DNA of 64,000 bases from Bacteroidota bacterium (GTDB lineage Bacteria; Bacteroidota; Bacteroidia; Flavobacteriales; Flavobacteriaceae): positions 1-64,000 of the forward strand of contig JAEXIT010000001.1 of NCBI GenBank assembly GCA_023446155.1, written 5' to 3'. Positions 61,788 to 64,000 of the stretch are shown piece by piece. Each line of letters starts with the position of its first letter. Positions within the stretch are counted from its first letter, which is position 1. The position numbers and the translations under genes were made by a program. The notes under the pieces were generated by a model, which worked only from the letters and a program-made list of their open reading frames with translations, searched no databases and was not told the DNA's origin.

Positions 61788-62216
61788 TTACTTAACCCAA
61801 TCTACACTATCATCGTTCAGTAGCTTGACCTTCTGTTTTTTCACATGTCCAAAATTATCGCTGACCGTGATTTCTAGGAAATGGTCATCGATACCATATG
61901 AGGTATATTTCAGGACAAAGATTTTGTTGTTAAGGTCATAGCTGACATTCGGTGAGAGGAATTCGCCAGCTTCGTTTTGTAAGGTTCCGTTACCTGTATA
62001 TTGAACAAAGGACATCGTATATTTTGTATCTGGGTAATTCCCTTCTGGATTGATGCGCAGACGGATATCCGTTGAACTGTATCTCATTAATTTAAACGGC
62101 AGCTCTCTCATTACCAAAGTAAAATCATAGCCTCTGGTGATATCAAGCTCATTTTTATTGCAACCGGTAACGGCGATGGTAAATATTGCTACCAATACGA
62201 ATAATAATTTTTTCAT
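61788..62216 (-). CDS. traQ: Conjugative transposon protein TraQ (DUF3872)
   Basis: Lipoprotein of 142 residues with signal FTIAVTGCNK (Cys19). The body is beta-rich, with DITRGYDFTLVMRELPFK, and the end LEITVSDNFGHVKKQKVKL fits DUF3872/TraQ of Bacteroidetes elements. Its place 12 bp after traO agrees with that role. traP (primase-like) is absent between them. Together with traO it is separated from the main tra operon by more than 18 kb of cargo. Confidence 0.88.
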   Translation of the reverse strand: MKKLLFVLVAIFTIAVTGCNKNELDITRGYDFTLVMRELPFKLMRYSSTDIRLRINPEGNYPDTKYTMSFVQYTGNGTLQNEAGEFLSPNVSYDLNNKIFVLKYTSYGIDDHFLEITVSDNFGHVKKQKVKLLNDDSVDWVK

Positions 62217-62228
62217 TTCTCTTCTCTC

Positions 62229-62807
62229 CTATCTGTTGATTAATAATCTAACACCTAATCCTACTTGGGAATTAAACTTGTCATGCGCACCAAATAGCAT
62301 TCGTTCCCTTCCCGTGGCAAAAACGATAATTTTATCTGAAGGGAAGAACTCAAGTTCCAATGTAGCTGCTCCACCGTAGATGAACTTATCCCTGTTCAGC
62401 AGCACGGCGTAGTCATAAAGAAGGTGCCTCCCCCAGTTCAGCCGCTCACAACCGGCAATAGCACTAGCTCCTGCTGAAATAACTAAATTCTGTTTACAGT
62501 CGAAAACAAGGGGAAAATAATGCCCTACTTCTCCCGTAAACTGTGCCAGTTTGATTGAACTGTCTTTGTAATCGTACTTTTTGTGGTAGTATTCTCCACC
62601 AAATACCCATTTACTATCCATACCCGTGTAAATGTTTGCAGCAAGTCCTGCAAAATATGTTGGGTCCTGGTACTTGCTAAAGAAATACCCATTTGCCAAT
62701 CCGCCCCTAGCCTCAACGGCAAGCTGCCCATTTTCAAAACGCTGCGCCTGTGCAACATTTACCGCCAGCATAAATGCCAGCGTGCAATAAATCATCGCTT
62801 TTTTCAT
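62229..62807 (-). CDS. traO: Conjugative transposon protein TraO
   Basis: The 192 residues have a signal peptide (YCTLAFMLAVNVAQAQ) and alternating hydrophobic strands of an outer-membrane barrel type, ending LGVRLLINR. Blocks such as GQLAVEARGGLANGYFF and FVIGGSA-like GGAATLELEFFPSDKI fit the TraO family. It is likely an outer-membrane part of the mating apparatus. It is the first gene of a short operon with traQ. Confidence 0.88.
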   Translation of the reverse strand: MKKAMIYCTLAFMLAVNVAQAQRFENGQLAVEARGGLANGYFFSKYQDPTYFAGLAANIYTGMDSKWVFGGEYYHKKYDYKDSSIKLAQFTGEVGHYFPLVFDCKQNLVISAGASAIAGCERLNWGRHLLYDYAVLLNRDKFIYGGAATLELEFFPSDKIIVFATGRERMLFGAHDKFNSQVGLGVRLLINR

Positions 62808-63096
62808 TTGATTTTATTTAATAGTTAACACCTTTTTTGAGGTTGCTTAACTTTGTTGTGGTCAGTAATTTTTGGATACCCGATTTGGCACCGCTGGAAC
62901 CGGTTTGCAGAAAATACCGGCTGTTGATTTTCAAGTTCATTGTTATCCTTCTCACTTTCCCTATCCTCTTAAACTTTTACAGGAACAAAATTAGCTTTCC
63001 GGATTGAAACTATCCTACTCAAAATATGCGCAGGGTTTTCGTATAGGAATGAAAACGATAATTGGTTACTTTTGAAAAATCAGCAAACGCTCGGCT
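62808..63096. other. Divergent intergenic region between traO and the NTPase gene
   Basis: 289 bases with no gene. TACTTTTG at 63067-63074 on the plus strand is a good -7 promoter element, 22 bp before the NTPase ATG. No clear -33 element and no repeat were found. Confidence 0.4.
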
Positions 63097-64000
63097 ATGA
63101 ACGCAGAACATATACAGAATGTCTTTGAAGATTACTTGAATGAAAAACAAAGTCAATATGCTTTACTATTGAATAGTGCCTGGGGAAGTGGAAAAACCTA
63201 CTTTTGGAAACAGAAACTTCGCCCCATAGTTTCGCAGAATTCTCTTAAACCAATCTATATTTCTCTGAACGGTGTAGCTAAAATTGAAACCATCGAATAC
63301 CAGATCATGCTCACCATGATGCCATTTATTTCACAAAAAGAAGACGGGAAGATAAAATCCATTTTCAAAGTTATTGGTAATGGCTTAGATACAGTTTTCA
63401 AAAGTTTTACCGGTTCAAAAATTTCTGACTTCGTAAACGGTATAATAACAGATAATCTAAATTTTACGGACAAGCTAATATGCTTTGATGACCTTGAGCG
63501 ATGCCAGATCCCAATAGTCGAAGTACTTGGTTTTATAAACAACTTCATAGAGCACAAACAGGCCAAAGTCCTTTTTCTTGCTGACGAGAGCAGATTTAAC
63601 GACTCTGAATACCAGAAGGTAAAAGAAAAGATCATTAGACATACGCTGAACTTTGAACCGAGCCTGCCTGAACTGATGCCCCAACTTTTGTTGAGATATA
63701 AGGAAACCAGTCCTGAATTCTATTCTTACCTAGAAACTAAACTGGAACAGTTTACCAGGACGCTTCTTTCAGTTGGTGAAAAAAATCTTCGCAATATATC
63801 CTTCGTTATGGATAACCTTAAAAAACTCTTCCCCGTATTCCGGGACCAAAGCGAAGACATCGATACAGAAATCCTATTCTTTTCGATAATTATTTCAATT
63901 GAGTATAAGAATGGGAACCTCAAATCAACTGATTATAACGACCGTAAAAAATTGGATAGACTTAACAAATCTTACCAGATCGCGCGTATAAACAAAGTTG
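63097..64000 (+). CDS. KAP-family P-loop NTPase, cut by window end
   Basis: The frame is open from ATG 63097 to the end of the window (301 codons). An N-terminal P-loop reads LLNSAWGSGKTYFWK (Gly-Lys-Thr near residue 36), and Walker B is LICFDDLERC near residue 130; W-G-S-G-K-T and DDLER together are the hallmark of KAP NTPases. Other blocks are FINNFIEHKQAKVLFLADE, and then helical sequence. KAP proteins such as PifA of F plasmid exclude phages, so a defence role for the ICE is plausible. The C-terminal part, which would show membrane helices or effectors, is outside the window. Confidence 0.85.
   Translation, partial: MNAEHIQNVFEDYLNEKQSQYALLLNSAWGSGKTYFWKQKLRPIVSQNSLKPIYISLNGVAKIETIEYQIMLTMMPFISQKEDGKIKSIFKVIGNGLDTVFKSFTGSKISDFVNGIITDNLNFTDKLICFDDLERCQIPIVEVLGFINNFIEHKQAKVLFLADESRFNDSEYQKVKEKIIRHTLNFEPSLPELMPQLLLRYKETSPEFYSYLETKLEQFTRTLLSVGEKNLRNISFVMDNLKKLFPVFRDQSEDIDTEILFFSIIISIEYKNGNLKSTDYNDRKKLDRLNKSYQIARINKV

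Larger units (their letters stand above)
22303..64000. mobile_element. Integrative and conjugative element, left part (right end outside window)
   Basis: The element starts 3' of the second tRNA-Lys. It encodes a tyrosine integrase, excisionase-like HTH proteins, the Bacteroidetes transfer genes traE, F, G, I, J, K, L, M, N, O and Q, and cargo that includes an ECF/FecR/SusCD/TlpA module. The layout is related to CTnDOT-like elements. No relaxase, VirD4-type coupling protein or second attachment site is present before 64,000, so it extends past the window. The left boundary is inferred from the tRNA and integrase and is not proven. Confidence 0.85.

Noticed and set aside
63255..63923. Minus-strand open frames at the right edge
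   Set aside because: They are antisense shadows of the KAP NTPase, which has clear Walker motifs on the plus strand.

Overview
The window looks like the chromosome of a member of the Flavobacteriaceae, most likely Flavobacterium or a close relative, carrying one end of a large integrative and conjugative element (ICE). The evidence is AT-rich DNA, promoters of the Bacteroidota type (TTG, about 19-20 bp, TAnnTTTG) and few Shine-Dalgarno sites. The gene families are also typical: SusC/SusD, FecI/FecR, DUF6520, DUF6705 and Bacteroidetes-type Tra proteins.

Bases 1 to about 22,300 are ordinary core chromosome. They hold the translation operon thrS-infC-rpmI-rplT, in which infC starts at a non-AUG codon, followed by rlmF and glutaminase. 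Next come a response regulator/histidine kinase/membrane protein cassette, a secreted protein usually labelled asparagine synthetase B, dnaB, accA, an EamA exporter, an LptF/G permease, tgt (without its usual zinc cysteines), an MFS transporter and a split transketolase. The region ends with an FKBP lipoprotein, an S4 RNA-binding protein, a TPMT-like methyltransferase, a phosphoribosyltransferase, shikimate kinase and two identical tandem tRNA-Lys(TTT) genes.

The ICE starts just 3' of the second tRNA-Lys and runs past the right edge of the window. Its left end has a degenerate copy of the tRNA 3' end, arm-type repeats and a tyrosine integrase, then small DNA-binding proteins and two related DUF3945-like proteins that flank a divergent thymidylate synthase homologue. 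The minus-strand transfer operon runs traE-(DUF1896)-(1,839-residue N6-methylase/helicase)-traF-x-traG-traI-x-traI'-traI''-traJ-traK-traL-traM-traN. traO and traQ lie apart, at about 62 kb. No relaxase or coupling protein is present, so they must lie outside the window if the element is complete.

Between the two tra blocks is cargo (about 46-61.5 kb). It includes an ECF sigma factor, a decayed IS21-like end, FecR, SusC, SusD and a TlpA thioredoxin, which together form a nutrient-uptake module with a predicted antisense RNA at susC. Also here are a membrane LytTR regulator beside three 22-bp-period repeats, a protein that resembles bacterial gasdermins, and a lipoprotein with a JAB/JAMM-like domain. 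The window ends inside a KAP-type P-loop NTPase.

The most interesting candidates are the thymidylate synthase homologue with an Asn-to-Asp change at the base-recognition position, the gasdermin-like protein, the methylase/helicase inside the tra operon, the LytTR repeat array and the predicted susC antisense RNA. All functional claims rest on reading motifs by eye; no database search or structure prediction was run.
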